From: Streptomyces katrae
GTDB lineage: Bacteria > Actinomycetota > Actinomycetes > Streptomycetales > Streptomycetaceae
NCBI RefSeq assembly: GCF_000717655.1
Contig: NZ_JNZY01000008.1
Span: 1 to 64,000, forward strand
Length of the DNA: 64,000 nt
Direction: 5' to 3'
This document shows positions 1 through 8,385 of this stretch, piece after piece (the stretch's first letter is position 1; each line of letters begins with the position of its first letter). The notes beneath the pieces are model-generated. The model ran no database searches. It saw nothing but the letters and a program-made list of their open reading frames with translations, and had not been told where the DNA came from. The position numbers and the translations under genes were made by a program.

Positions 1-517
1 GGTCTCCTTCGACATCGACGCGAACGGCATCATGCACGTCACGGCCAAGGACCTCGGCACGGGCAAGGAGCAGAAGATGACCGTCACCGGCGGCTCCTCC
101 CTGCCCCGCCAGGACATCGACCGCATGGTCCGAGAAGCCGAACAGCACGCCGAGGAAGACCGCCGCCGCAAGGAGGCCGCCGAGACCCGCAACAGCGCCG
201 AACAACTCGTCTACCAGACCGAGAAGCTGCTGCGCGAGAACGACGGCAAGGTCCCGGCCGAGGTCAAGACCGAGACCGAGACCGCCGTGGCCGAGCTGAA
301 GGAAACACTCAAGGGCGAAGACACCACGGCCATCCGCAACGCGACGCAGCGCGCGAGCGCGGCCGCCCAGAAGATCGGCACCGCTCTCTACGCCGACGTC
401 CAGGGGGCAGCGGGCGGCGGCGGAGCGGCATCCGGCGGCGAGCCGGCAGGAGAGGACGAGGAAGTCGTCGACGCGGAGATCGTCGACGAGGAGAAGGCGA
501 AGGGAGACGCGGGATGA
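1..517 (+). CDS. dnaK: Chaperone DnaK (Hsp70), C-terminal part, truncated by window start
   Basis: The reading frame is open from base 2 and lacks its start. What remains is the end of the substrate-binding beta domain ([15 protein letters not shown], a signature of DnaK) and the helical lid rich in charged residues, then a Gly/Ala stretch and an acidic tail ending in [19 protein letters not shown], typical of DnaK. The protein binds exposed hydrophobic peptides in the cytoplasm in an ATP-driven cycle with GrpE and a J-protein. The stop overlaps the start of grpE by 4 bases (ATGA), so the two are translationally coupled. Whether this is the main or a second dnaK copy cannot be told; the non-canonical neighbours (short J-protein, no hspR seen) suggest a second copy. 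Confidence 0.95.
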   Translation, partial: VSFDIDANGIMHVTAKDLGTGKEQKMTVTGGSSLPRQDIDRMVREAEQHAEEDRRRKEAAETRNSAEQLVYQTEKLLRENDGKVPAEVKTETETAVAELKETLKGEDTTAIRNATQRASAAAQKIGTALYADVQGAAGGGGAASGGEPAGEDEEVVDAEIVDEEKAKGDAG

Positions 518-1170
518 GCCGGCCGAAGTCATTCGACGGGCCGCGCAGGCAGCCGCCCGTCGTCATCCGCGACAAGCGACGCATCGACCCCGTCACCCTC
601 CAGCTGAGGGCGCCCGACAGCGCTCCTGCGCAACGGGAGACGCAGCCACGCGCCGGAGAGCCGGGAACTCCCGGCCCTCCGGCCGCGGGCAGCCCGTCCG
701 AGGCATGGGAGACGCAGCTCGCGGAGCGCACCGCCGATCTACAGCGGCTGAAGGCCGAGTACGACAACTACCGCAAGCGGGTGCGGCGAGACCGCCTCGC
801 GATACGGGAAATCGCGGTCGCCAACGTCCTGGGAGGGCTGCTTCCGGTCCTCGACGCCATTGACCGGGCCCGCGAACACGGTGAACTCGACCCGGGCTTC
901 CGGGCGGTCGCCCACGCGCTGGAAACCCAGCTCGCCACCCTCGGCCTGCAGGAAGTCGGGGCCCCGGGCGAAGTCTTCGACCCCACCCGGCACGAAGCGA
1001 TCTCCTATCAGCGGTCCGACGACGTCGACCAGCCGACCTGCACCACGGTGCTCCGGCCCGGCTACCGCGTCGGACAACACCTCTTGCGCCCGGCGCAGGT
1101 CACGGTGAGCGAACCACCCGACCACGCCCAGCCAGGACACGGCAACGCCAAACCGCCACCACCGGCCTGA
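514..1170 (+). CDS. grpE: GrpE nucleotide exchange factor
   Basis: A 218-residue GrpE-like protein. Residues about 65-110 form the long helix ([16 protein letters not shown] is the classic GrpE segment), followed by [15 protein letters not shown] and the C-terminal beta domain with [12 protein letters not shown] and the [16 protein letters not shown] ending seen across GrpE proteins. It releases ADP from DnaK. The ATG overlaps the dnaK stop. The first 60 residues are Pro/Arg-rich and poorly conserved; GrpE N-termini are generally disordered. The tail after VTV is Pro-rich and short. Confidence 0.93.
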   Translation: MSRPKSFDGPRRQPPVVIRDKRRIDPVTLQLRAPDSAPAQRETQPRAGEPGTPGPPAAGSPSEAWETQLAERTADLQRLKAEYDNYRKRVRRDRLAIREIAVANVLGGLLPVLDAIDRAREHGELDPGFRAVAHALETQLATLGLQEVGAPGEVFDPTRHEAISYQRSDDVDQPTCTTVLRPGYRVGQHLLRPAQVTVSEPPDHAQPGHGNAKPPPPA

Positions 1171-1187
1171 CACAGCACCGTCAAGCG

Positions 1188-1217
1188 GCGGGGCGGCCGG
1201 GAATCCGGCCTCCCCGC
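1188..1217 (+). terminator. Hairpin after dnaK-grpE
   Basis: GCGGGGcGGCCGG, a GAAT loop and CCGGCCtCCCCGC form a 13-position stem with one mismatch, starting 18 bases after the grpE stop. There is no strong U-run, as is usual for actinobacterial terminators. Confidence 0.6.
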
Positions 1218-1299
1218 CCGCGTCCTGCTCCCCACGGCCCACAGCGGGCGATGCGACGGGGGAGGCGCCTTCCGGTGGGTGTCCCCGCGGACGCAAGGC

Positions 1300-1701
1300 T
1301 CAGTCGGCCGCAGCCGAAGAGGCTCGCTCGCGAAGCTCTACGCCCACTCCAGGCTGCTCGGGTGGTGTGTGCGCCGTGGAGTGGAGCAGCGGCGCGCCGC
1401 GCCGTTCTGGCCGGTGATGAGCGGCGTCGGTGACCTTCTCCCGCGGCGTGCCGACTGCGCCCGGTGCCGCGGGGATGAGCCTGCGCGCAAGGAGGCGGCC
1501 CACCCAGTGTCGGCCGCACACGGGACACGGTGAGGCACCGGCAGGAGTGTAGGGGGAGGGCACGGGAATGCCGTCGCGTGAGAAGTACTCCCAGGCGCCG
1601 TCCTCATCGCTGTACTGCTGCACGTCGTAGTCGATACTCCAGTCATGCCAGCACCGGCCGCACGTGAATTCCACCCGCTCCAATGCCATCTCGGTGATCA
1701 T
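1300..1701 (-). CDS. Small zinc-ribbon protein of unknown function
   Basis: A 133-residue protein with no recognised family. It carries two Cys pairs, CGRCW near residue 13 and CPVCG near residue 57, spaced like a rubredoxin-type or zinc-ribbon fold, with an aromatic, acidic segment between them (DWSIDYDVQQY and WEYFSRDG). The C-terminal half is Arg/Pro-rich and probably disordered. The ATG at 1701 is preferred over one 8 codons upstream because GGGAGG lies just 5' of it. It runs opposite to the chaperone genes. A metal-binding or redox-sensing partner of the chaperones is possible but is only inferred from position. Confidence 0.7.
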   Translation of the reverse strand: MITEMALERVEFTCGRCWHDWSIDYDVQQYSDEDGAWEYFSRDGIPVPSPYTPAGASPCPVCGRHWVGRLLARRLIPAAPGAVGTPREKVTDAAHHRPERRGAPLLHSTAHTPPEQPGVGVELRERASSAAAD

Positions 1702-1761
1702 GTCCCTCGCCTCCCTTCGGACCACTCCTCTTCCTTAATCGATATACCCCTGCCGATTGGC

Positions 1762-1790
1762 TTGACAACATCGCCCGCACGTTTTAAGAC
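1762..1790 (+). promoter_or_regulatory. Predicted sigma-70-type promoter for the J-domain gene
   Basis: TTGACA, a 17-base spacer and TAAGAC lie about 45 bases upstream of the start at 1836. The hexamers are close to the vegetative consensus. The segment CTTGACA...GTTTTAAG is only loosely palindromic and is not a good HAIR (HspR) element. Confidence 0.5.
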
Positions 1791-1835
1791 GGATACGAAA
1801 GTGAGGGTCGCTCCGACATTCCGGAGGTGAGAGGA

Positions 1836-2234
1836 ATGAGCAGCTCGCGCCCGGGGCGGGACCATTACGCCGTCCTCGGTCTCCGGGCGGAGGCGTCGCC
1901 GGAGCAGATCACCAGCGCCTATCGCACGCTGATCCGGGCCCTGCACCCTGACGTCCGCCCTAGTGGGCCGTCGGCGGATGCGGAACTCGCCGAAGTCATC
2001 GACGCCTACCAAACCCTCCACGACCCGCTGAAGCGTTCCGCCTACGACAACGAACGCGGTCAAAAGCGGCAGGTCACCAGCCGCCCGGTACGGATACCCG
2101 TACGAGTGAGGTCCGCGACGAAAACTGGCGCCCGGCCACACGTACACTCCGCGACGGTCCCTCGCACGCTTGCTTCGCAGGCGCACGGAGACCCATTCCA
2201 CGAACTCGTGACCTGGCTATTTTCTGGCATATAA
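1836..2234 (+). CDS. Short J-domain protein (DnaJ/CbpA-like co-chaperone)
   Basis: A 132-residue protein with an N-terminal J-domain (residues about 8-70): HYAVLGL opening, helix II, the diagnostic HPD tripeptide in LHPDVRP, and helix III/IV ending DPLKRSAYDN. The J-domain activates DnaK ATPase. There is no Gly/Phe region, zinc-finger domain or DnaJ C-terminal domain; the tail of about 60 residues is basic and of unknown fold. It therefore is not a full DnaJ and may address DnaK to a particular client. ATG at 1836 has GGAGG 8 bases upstream; an in-frame GTG at 1827 lies on top of that ribosome site and is less likely. Confidence 0.85.
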   Translation: MSSSRPGRDHYAVLGLRAEASPEQITSAYRTLIRALHPDVRPSGPSADAELAEVIDAYQTLHDPLKRSAYDNERGQKRQVTSRPVRIPVRVRSATKTGARPHVHSATVPRTLASQAHGDPFHELVTWLFSGI

Positions 2235-2312
2235 CGCACCAGCCCTGGCTTTCATGAGCCACCAACGGAATTTATTTTGTCGGCACTGGCGCATGCTGCG
2301 GCTATTCGCCCG

Positions 2313-2341
2313 GGCGGGCTCGGCCTTCCGCCGAGCCCGCC
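2313..2341. terminator. Hairpin between convergent J-protein and GH62 genes
   Basis: GGCGGGCTCGG, a 7-base loop and CCGAGCCCGCC form a perfect 11-bp stem in the gap between two converging genes, so it can serve both strands. Confidence 0.65.
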
Positions 2342-2379
2342 ACGCCGGCTCCACTCCGAGCCGGACCCGCGTCACGTCG

Positions 2380-3855
2380 TCAGCGCTGCAGCGTCAGCAG
2401 TCCCGGCCGGTAGGGCCACAGGCCGTAGTCACCACCGACGTTGGGGTCGCGTCCCTGGTAGAGGAACCGCAGGTTGCAGGGATCGACGGTGAAGGTCTGG
2501 TCGGCGCTGGTGCGGATCAGTTCGCCATGGCTGATGTCGTTGGTCCAGCTGGCGCCGCTGTTGGCCTTGCCGGCGAAGGGGTTGCTCTCGCTCGCGGCCT
2601 GCGGCGTCCATGCGCCGTCCAGACTGGTGGCTGTGAACGAGCGGAAGTAGCGCCCCCGCGAGCCGTCCGCCTCGACGATCATGAGGTAGCGGTTCTGGCC
2701 CTGGAGCTTGTAGACCTGCGGGGCTTCGAACAGGTTGTTCGTCGTGTCGCTCATGATCGTCGTGTAGGTCGAGCCGAAACTGCCCGGGAAGTTCCCGATC
2801 GGCATGCTGGCGCGGTAGATCTTGCCGTTGTCACCGGCGAAGAACAGGTACATGTTCGTGCCGTCACCGATGAGGGTCTGGTCGATGGGTCCCGTTCCGG
2901 AGCCGGCGATGCTCCCCGAGAAGAGCACCTGCTGTGACGACCAGCCGTTCGGGTTGGTGGGGTCGCTCGACGTCCGGTAGGAGAAGGGGGCCCCGCCGCC
3001 CCACTGGTAGGTGAGCACCCAGATGTTCTTCGGCGCGAAGTAGAAGAGCGTGGGTGCGACGGTGGAGGTCGACATCGCGTTCTGGCTGGCCGAGGCCATC
3101 TCCGACCAGTTGGTGAACAGGCCGAAGTTCATCGAACCCCACGCCTTCCCCGTGTCGTGCGTCGTCGCGTAGACGAGTTGCCGGCCGTTGTACGGGGCCA
3201 CGGTGAAGTCCTTGAGCGAGGCCCACCCCGGCTTGGGCTGCGCCAACGGGCCCGTTGATGTCCAGCGGTACGCCGACGGAAGATTGCACGTGCCGGGGTT
3301 GCCCCCGCCGACTCGGACGAGCTGCCACTGCTGGTTGGTGCCGCCCCAGTCGTCGTACTGGACGACGTTCGCGTTGTCGGCGGTGGAGCCGCCTTGTACT
3401 TCGAGGGCCTTGTTGCTGTGGCGCGCGATCAACCTCACGTACCCGTCCGAGCTGTCGGCCAGCCGCCACTGCTGGTTGGTGCCGTTCACGTCGGCCCACT
3501 GGACGATCGAGGCGCCGTTCGCGGTGGACCCGTTCTGGACGTCCAGCACCTTGCCGGAGTGACGGGACTTGATGCGGTAGTAACCGCCGCCGGAGTCGAC
3601 GAACTGCCACTGCTGCTGGTTCTGATCGTTCCTGGTCCACTGCGTGATGCGGGCGCCGTCGTTGGTCGCCAGGTTGTAGACGTCCAGGGCCTTGCCACTG
3701 TTGCGGTTGACCAGCACGTACGAGGCGTTCGGGTCGACGGTCGGCGCCGCGCCGGCGGGCTGCACACCGAGGAAGGCGGCCAGGAGCAGCAAGGGCGCGA
3801 GGACGGAGAGCAGGCGTCGTCGCAGGTGCACCGGGGATGGATGGGGGGACCACAT
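2380..3855 (-). CDS. Secreted GH62 alpha-L-arabinofuranosidase with N-terminal CBM13
   Basis: A 491-residue secreted enzyme predicted to remove arabinofuranosyl side groups from arabinoxylan. Residues 1-38 are a signal peptide (basic start, long Leu/Ala core, AGAAP cleavage region). Residues about 40-170 hold three ricin-type repeats (QQQWQF, NQQWRL, NQQWQL), a xylan-binding CBM13 of the cysteine-free kind. Residues about 178-490 are GH62: YRWTSTGPL entry, the likely base Asp in [16 protein letters not shown], and the likely acid Glu in LFEAPQVYK. The ATG at 3855 has GGAG 9 bases upstream. Its CBM13 is very like that of the esterase at 16652. No LacI-type operator is visible upstream, unlike the second GH62 at 51028; the upstream region ends in the insertion element. 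Confidence 0.93.
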   Translation of the reverse strand: MWSPHPSPVHLRRRLLSVLAPLLLLAAFLGVQPAGAAPTVDPNASYVLVNRNSGKALDVYNLATNDGARITQWTRNDQNQQQWQFVDSGGGYYRIKSRHSGKVLDVQNGSTANGASIVQWADVNGTNQQWRLADSSDGYVRLIARHSNKALEVQGGSTADNANVVQYDDWGGTNQQWQLVRVGGGNPGTCNLPSAYRWTSTGPLAQPKPGWASLKDFTVAPYNGRQLVYATTHDTGKAWGSMNFGLFTNWSEMASASQNAMSTSTVAPTLFYFAPKNIWVLTYQWGGGAPFSYRTSSDPTNPNGWSSQQVLFSGSIAGSGTGPIDQTLIGDGTNMYLFFAGDNGKIYRASMPIGNFPGSFGSTYTTIMSDTTNNLFEAPQVYKLQGQNRYLMIVEADGSRGRYFRSFTATSLDGAWTPQAASESNPFAGKANSGASWTNDISHGELIRTSADQTFTVDPCNLRFLYQGRDPNVGGDYGLWPYRPGLLTLQR

Positions 3856-4265
3856 CAGAAGAGCTCCTTCGGGAGGTGGGGGCGGGGGTGAGGCGACCCG
3901 TACGAACTGCGGAGCGGCCTCGTCGGGGTGCCGGGGAGGGGATAGGTGTGAAGGCGGCCGCACATGCCGAAGCGCTGGTGCTCCGGGCGCTCCAGTCGTG
4001 ACACTTCGCCGTGGCCGAGGTGAGTGAGGTCTCCGGCCTTCAGCCGTTCCAGCTGACGGCCGGTCGTGAGGGCTGCGGCCAGGGGGCCGTCGTGGATTGG
4101 GCTGTAGGCCGTGATTGGCCATCGGATACCCCATTTGGGTGAATCGAGGTGGGGTTGCAGGGCTTGTGGTCTTGCTGGGCTGGTTGCCTGTGGGGGTCGG
4201 TGTGGTCGTGGTGCAGGTGGAGAGGGGGCTGCTGGTGGCACGCGGTGCACGTAGGGAGGCGTGAA
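3856..4265. other. Gap between GH62 and transposase gene
   Basis: About 410 bases without a convincing gene. No CebR, CGAA or GCGCT operator is seen. The weak palindrome CCCCA...TGGGG at 4129-4154 and the GGCC-N6-GGCC block at 4107-4120 may belong to the left end of the insertion element. If DNA was lost when the element arrived, the native GH62 promoter may have been lost with it. Confidence 0.4.
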
Positions 4266-5935
4266 TTGCGCGTGCTTGCCGATCCGTTCACGGTCGCGCC
4301 CCCTGCCGGTGCGCGTATCCGGGACCGTCTGCGCCTGAGTCCGGCGGATGAGAAGGTCCTGACGCTCCTGGGTGGACAGCTCGGTCATCACGCCCGTGCC
4401 GATCTGGCGGAGCGTGTCCGTATCGGCCGGGTGCCGGTGAAGGACAATCGGCGGGCGGAGCGGAAGCGCGTGCTGACGAAGGTGTCTTCATCCCGGTGGG
4501 CGGGTGCGATCACCCGCGCCTGCGAGGATCAGTACCAGCTCTCCTTGCGGTGCCTGTTCGATGAGCGAGCGTCCCTGCGCCGGGCTACCGCCAAGATCGG
4601 TCAGCGTCTGGCGGTGCCGTGCGGGCGGCGCGTGGGTGGAGTGCGCGGCTACCCGAACCAAGCGGAGCGGGCGCAGAAGCAGTGCCGGTTGCAGGTGCTC
4701 ACCGCCCGCCTGGCCGAGGTGGAATCGCGTATCGAGGCCGGTCATCCGGCGATCGTGGTGGGCGGCCGTCGGCTGGCGAAGGTGCGGCACAACTTGGCCG
4801 ACGCCGGTCTCACCGGGCCCGGGTGGCGGGAGCGGTGGGACGCGGCCCGCATGTTCCTGACCGCCGACGGGGAGTCGGGTGCACCGTACGGGAACTACAC
4901 GATCAGCGTGGACCCGGCCGACGGCACGGTCACCATTGTCCTGCCCGAACCTCTGCGGCACCTCGCCAACGCGCCGCGCGGCCGCTACCGCCTCACCTGC
5001 ACCATCACCTTCAACCACCGGCGCGAGGAGTGGCTGGACCGGCTCATCGCCAACCGGGCCGTCCGCTACGACATCACCTACGACCCCGAACGCGGCCGCT
5101 GGTACCTCGACGCATCCTGGTCCACCGAGAAGACAGTGCCCCCCACCCCGGTCGAGCTGGCCGCTACCGGTGTCCGGCTGCTGGCCGTGGACCTCAATGC
5201 CGGCCATCTCGCCGTCTGCGTCGTGGACGCGCCCGGCAATCCCGTCGGTGAGCCGATCACCGTGCCCACCGACCTGGCCGGCCCCGCATCCAAGCGCGAC
5301 GGCCGCCTGAGAGCCGCGATCACCGAACTGATCGCCCTCGCCAAGGGGAACGGCTGCGCCGGTATCGCGATCGAGAACCTCGGCTTCGACGACGCCCGGG
5401 CCACCGGCCGCGAAACCATGGGACGCGGCAATCGCGGCAAGACGTTCCGCCGCACCGTCGCCGGTTTGCCGACCGCACGCTTCCGGGAGCGCCTGTGCGG
5501 CATGGCCCACCACGCCGGACTCGTCGTCGTCGCGGTCGATCCGGCCTATACCTCCCGCTGGGGCGGCCAGCACTGGAAGCAGCCGCTCCAGCAGCAATCG
5601 AAGACCACCGTCGTCACCGGCCACCACGCGGCCGCGACGGCGATCGGCAGGCGCGCCCTCGGACACGGGATACGGCGTCGGCCAGGTGTGACCGCACACG
5701 ACCAGAGGATCGTGGCGCGGAGAGTTGCCGGCCAGACCGTCCCCGCACCGAGGGCACGCGGGACCACGAGCCCGCCAAGGACCACAGGCACGCCCCACCG
5801 GGGCACCAAGACCTGCCGGGACCGAAGCGACCAGCTCGTGCTGTTCCCCGTCTCCAAGACCGTTCGGGAGACACCCGGTGCCAGACGCCCAACGTCTGGT
5901 CAGGTTCATGGTGATTCGGCCAACACTGGCCAACA
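4107..5935 (+). mobile_element. IS200/IS605-like element carrying a TnpB-related gene
   Basis: The right boundary is fixed to within about 20 bases because the GH30 reading frame on the other strand turns into unrelated sequence right after its TNEP motif (near 5940). Just inside that edge are two hairpins, as expected for a subterminal element end of this group. The left boundary is a guess: GTGATTGGCCA at 4111-4121 resembles GTGATTCGGCCA at 5911-5922. No target duplication or terminal inverted repeat is seen, which fits this type. No tnpA (Y1 transposase) gene is present, so the element depends on a helper or is dead. Confidence 0.6.
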
Positions 5936-6491
5936 ACCACAGGAACGGTTCGTTGGTGAATCCGAGGTCGGTGATCTCTATGCCTTCCTGCCGGTAGAAC
6001 TTCGCGTACTGGACGAGGTAGTTCGCATAGGCCTGGCGCCATGCGGGCCGCAGCTCGCCGCCGTCGTTCTCGCTTCCGTTGGTCTTCATGAAGGCAGGGG
6101 CGCTCCAGGCGTCGGCGAAGAACCGTGTGACGCCGTAGGCCTTGGCCTCTTTGGCGAGCCAGACCTGGCCACCGTCCCAGCCGTCCCAGACGTACTTCGG
6201 CGTGGCGTCCGGTCCGCCGGGATCGGCCGGCAGGATCGTCGGCATGTGGTCGTAGACCCTGTCGGTCGACGACCCGATGCCCAGGCGCAGGATCGAAAGG
6301 CCCGCGCCCTTGTCCTCACTGAGCAGCAGGTCGAGCACCTCGCGCTGCTTGGCCGGGCTGAGTCCGCGGGCGCCGTGCAGCAGGTCGGCCCGCTGGAAGG
6401 CCTTCGAGAAGCCGAATCCGTCTATGGGCTGGAGCGCGGCGCGGAAGTCGATGTCGTGTCGCGCAGGGGCGGCCACGGCTTGCGATGTTAG
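4266..6491 (+). CDS. TnpB-related protein; frame reads through into antisense of GH30
   Basis: The first about 540 residues match the actinobacterial TnpB-related group (RuvC-like RNA-guided nuclease ancestry). Visible motifs are an RuvC-I-like [17 protein letters not shown], an RuvC-II-like [11 protein letters not shown] and a downstream [13 protein letters not shown] followed by [11 protein letters not shown]. The TnpB zinc finger (CxxC pairs) between the last two is absent, and the third catalytic Asp position appears as His. The frame does not stop at the element end but continues to 6491 as antisense of the GH30 remnant, so the last about 185 residues are not native. Start chosen: TTG at 4266 with GGGAGG 6 bases upstream; GTG at 4272 is an alternative. 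Confidence 0.65.
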   Translation: MRVLADPFTVAPPAGARIRDRLRLSPADEKVLTLLGGQLGHHARADLAERVRIGRVPVKDNRRAERKRVLTKVSSSRWAGAITRACEDQYQLSLRCLFDERASLRRATAKIGQRLAVPCGRRVGGVRGYPNQAERAQKQCRLQVLTARLAEVESRIEAGHPAIVVGGRRLAKVRHNLADAGLTGPGWRERWDAARMFLTADGESGAPYGNYTISVDPADGTVTIVLPEPLRHLANAPRGRYRLTCTITFNHRREEWLDRLIANRAVRYDITYDPERGRWYLDASWSTEKTVPPTPVELAATGVRLLAVDLNAGHLAVCVVDAPGNPVGEPITVPTDLAGPASKRDGRLRAAITELIALAKGNGCAGIAIENLGFDDARATGRETMGRGNRGKTFRRTVAGLPTARFRERLCGMAHHAGLVVVAVDPAYTSRWGGQHWKQPLQQQSKTTVVTGHHAAATAIGRRALGHGIRRRPGVTAHDQRIVARRVAGQTVPAPRARGTTSPPRTTGTPHRGTKTCRDRSDQLVLFPVSKTVRETPGARRPTSGQVHGDSANTGQQPQERFVGESEVGDLYAFLPVELRVLDEVVRIGLAPCGPQLAAVVLASVGLHEGRGAPGVGEEPCDAVGLGLFGEPDLATVPAVPDVLRRGVRSAGIGRQDRRHVVVDPVGRRPDAQAQDRKARALVLTEQQVEHLALLGRAESAGAVQQVGPLEGLREAESVYGLERGAEVDVVSRRGGHGLRC
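5881..5931. repeat. Two hairpins at the right end of the insertion element
   Basis: CCAGACG, loop CCCAA, CGTCTGG (5881-5899) is a perfect 7-bp stem. GGCCA, loop ACAC, TGGCC (5918-5931) follows 18 bases later. IS200/IS605 ends carry subterminal hairpins recognised as single strands, which is why these are assigned to the element. Confidence 0.55.
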
Positions 6492-6533
6492 CGCTAACAA
6501 AATGGCGCATGTCAGTGCGGTCAGGCGTTTCAC
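5940..6533 (-). pseudogene. GH30 glycoside hydrolase, 5' fragment cut by insertion element
   Basis: About 195 residues remain of a gene that should encode roughly 450-500. Residues 1-22 are a signal peptide ([20 protein letters not shown]). Then follow [40 protein letters not shown] and LGFTNEP, a GH30 pattern in which the Glu of NEP is the acid/base. The fragment ends there, so the nucleophile half is missing and is not found on the far side of the element. The [11 protein letters not shown] plus [11 protein letters not shown] pattern resembles subfamily 7 enzymes (xylanases and xylobiohydrolases), an inference. GTG at 6533 has AGGAG 5 bases upstream. It begins 35 bases after bxlG and was the last gene of the bxlEFG operon. 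Confidence 0.85.
6485..6500. promoter_or_regulatory. LacI-type operator inside the start of the GH30 gene
   Basis: ATGTTAGCGCTAACAA, with a perfect 12-bp core palindrome GTTAGCGCTAAC, lies 33-48 bases downstream of the GH30 start, within the signal-peptide codons. It matches the operators at 23119, 30867, 31025 and 52617. Confidence 0.65.
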
Positions 6534-6568
6534 AACGGCTCCTGGGGGTGGAGGTCGCGCGGGACGAG

Positions 6569-7399
6569 TCAGCCCTTGGTGGCGCCCGCGGTGAGGCCGC
6601 CGATCAACTGCCGCTCGGCGACGGCGTAGAAGGCGAGGGCGGGCACCATGGCGAGCACGATGTAGGCGAGGACGAGCGCGTAGTCGGTCGAGTACTGGCC
6701 CTGGAACTGCTGGACGCCGACCGGGATCGTCTGCCATTGCGGGTCGTTGAACACCAGCAGTGGCAGGAAGAAGTTGTTCCAGCTCGCGACGATCGCCAGC
6801 ACCGACACCGTGCCGAGCGCCGGACGCGCCATCGGGAGCAGGATCTTCCAGAAGAACCGGAACTTGCCGCAGCCGTCCACGATGGCCGCCTCCTCCACCT
6901 CCGCCGGGATGGTCCGGAAGAAGCCGCGCAGGATGATGATCGTCATGGGGAGCCCGAAGGCCGCCTGCGGGAGGATCACTCCGAGCGGGTTGTCGAGCAG
7001 CTCGAAGTTGCGCAGCAGCAGGAACAACGGCAGGACGGCCACCGCGAACGGGAACATCAGCCCGATCGTGAAGAGCGTGTAGAACAGCTCCCTGCCCCGG
7101 AAGGCGTAGCGGGCCAGCACGAACGCCGCCATCGCGGACGCCGCCACCGTGCAGCACGTCGTGCCGATCGCGATGCCCGCGCTGTTGGCGATCTGCCGCC
7201 AGAACATCCCGTCGCCGAGGATGCCGGTGTAGTTGCCGGCCTTCCAATGCTCCGGCAGCCCGAACGGGTTGGTCGTCAGCTCGCCGGTGCTCTTGAAACC
7301 GGAGATCACCGCGTAGATCAGCGGCACGGCGACGAACGCACCGATCAGCCAGACCACGGCGTGCAGCGACAGGCCGCGTGCCGTCCTGCGGGCGTTCAT
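6569..7399 (-). CDS. bxlG: Sugar ABC transporter permease BxlG
   Basis: A 276-residue inner-membrane permease of the CUT1 (MalG-type) family with six predicted membrane segments, beginning VVWLIGAFVAVPLIYAV. The EAA loop reads EEAAIVDGCGKFRFFWKILLPMARPAL and docks the ATPase. It pairs with BxlF to move xylo-oligosaccharides captured by BxlE. ATG at 7399 has GGGAGG upstream inside bxlF; the genes overlap by 4 bases. No ATPase gene is in the operon; in streptomycetes MsiK serves such importers. Confidence 0.9.
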   Translation of the reverse strand: MNARRTARGLSLHAVVWLIGAFVAVPLIYAVISGFKSTGELTTNPFGLPEHWKAGNYTGILGDGMFWRQIANSAGIAIGTTCCTVAASAMAAFVLARYAFRGRELFYTLFTIGLMFPFAVAVLPLFLLLRNFELLDNPLGVILPQAAFGLPMTIIILRGFFRTIPAEVEEAAIVDGCGKFRFFWKILLPMARPALGTVSVLAIVASWNNFFLPLLVFNDPQWQTIPVGVQQFQGQYSTDYALVLAYIVLAMVPALAFYAVAERQLIGGLTAGATKG

Positions 7400-8385
7400 C
7401 GGCCACCTCCCGAGGTGACGGCCCCGCTCAGGTCACGGCGGAGCACGTAACGCTGGTAGAAGAGGGAGAAAACGAGGCTGATCATGAACAACACCACGCT
7501 GATCGCACTGGCGTAGCCGACCTGGTAGCGCTTGAATCCGAACTGGAACATCGAGATCGCCATCGTCTCGGAGGAGTGGTTGGGGCCGCCCGCGGTCATG
7601 ACCCAGACGAGGTCGAAGAGCTGGATGGCCCCGATGATCGAAAGGAAGGCGCTGATCCGTATCGTCGGGCCGAGCAGCGGCAGCGTCACGTGCCGGAACC
7701 GCTGCCAGACGCCGGCGCCGTCGATGCGGGCGGCCTCGAGGATCTCGCCCGGGATGCCCTGCAGCCCGGCGAGGAAGAGCATCATGTGGAAGCCGAAGTA
7801 CTTCCAGGTCATGACCACGAACAGGGTCGGCATGACCGTCGAGGGATCGGCGAGCCACTTGCCCCGCAGCCCCTCCAGGCCGAGGGCGCCGGCGAGATGG
7901 TCGGCCATGCCGGCACCGGGAAGGAAGACCATCGTGAAGAGGACCGCCGTGACCACCTCGGACAGGATGTACGGCGCGAAGAACAGCATCCGGTAGACGG
8001 CCCGGCCGCGCAGCCTCTGGTTGAGCAGGACCGCGGTGAACAGCGCGAACGGCAACTGCACCGTGATCGACAGGGCGATCAGATACAGCCCGTGCTCCAG
8101 ATCGCCGAGGAAGACCTGATCGTCGAACAGCCTGGCGTAGTTCTCGAAGCCGACGAAGTCGTCCATGGGGCCGGTCCCGCCCCATTTGAAGAAGCCGGTG
8201 TAGACGGCGACGGCGATCGGGGCGAGGACGAAGACGAGGAAGAGGACCAGAGCCGGGACGAGGAACCAGGCGACCGACGCCCAGCTCCGCAATCCGCGCA
8301 GGAGCGACCGTGCCGGGGCGGGCGGGCGCACCGGAAGGGCGTCCTGCGCCCGCTCCTTGGTCAGGGTGGGCACGGAGCTAGGCAC
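7396..8385 (-). CDS. bxlF: Sugar ABC transporter permease BxlF
   Basis: A 329-residue MalF-type permease. After about 35 cytoplasmic residues come six membrane segments starting VAWFLVPALVLFLVFVLAPIAVAVY. The EAA loop is EILEAARIDGAGVWQRFRHVTLPLL. The GTG start lies within the last codons of bxlE (8-base overlap, with the AAGGG just upstream as ribosome site), so the two are coupled. Substrate assignment to xylobiose/xylotriose comes from the bxl context, not from this protein alone. Confidence 0.9.
   Translation of the reverse strand: MPSSVPTLTKERAQDALPVRPPAPARSLLRGLRSWASVAWFLVPALVLFLVFVLAPIAVAVYTGFFKWGGTGPMDDFVGFENYARLFDDQVFLGDLEHGLYLIALSITVQLPFALFTAVLLNQRLRGRAVYRMLFFAPYILSEVVTAVLFTMVFLPGAGMADHLAGALGLEGLRGKWLADPSTVMPTLFVVMTWKYFGFHMMLFLAGLQGIPGEILEAARIDGAGVWQRFRHVTLPLLGPTIRISAFLSIIGAIQLFDLVWVMTAGGPNHSSETMAISMFQFGFKRYQVGYASAISVVLFMISLVFSLFYQRYVLRRDLSGAVTSGGGR

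Noticed and set aside
1762..1790. Possible HAIR element before the J-protein gene
   Set aside because: The half-sites CTTGACA and GTTTTAAG match CTTGAGT-N7-ACTCAAG poorly.
3856..4134. N-terminal extension of the first GH62
   Set aside because: The extra about 93 residues are Pro/Arg-rich without ribosome site; a signal peptide begins at the ATG at 3855.
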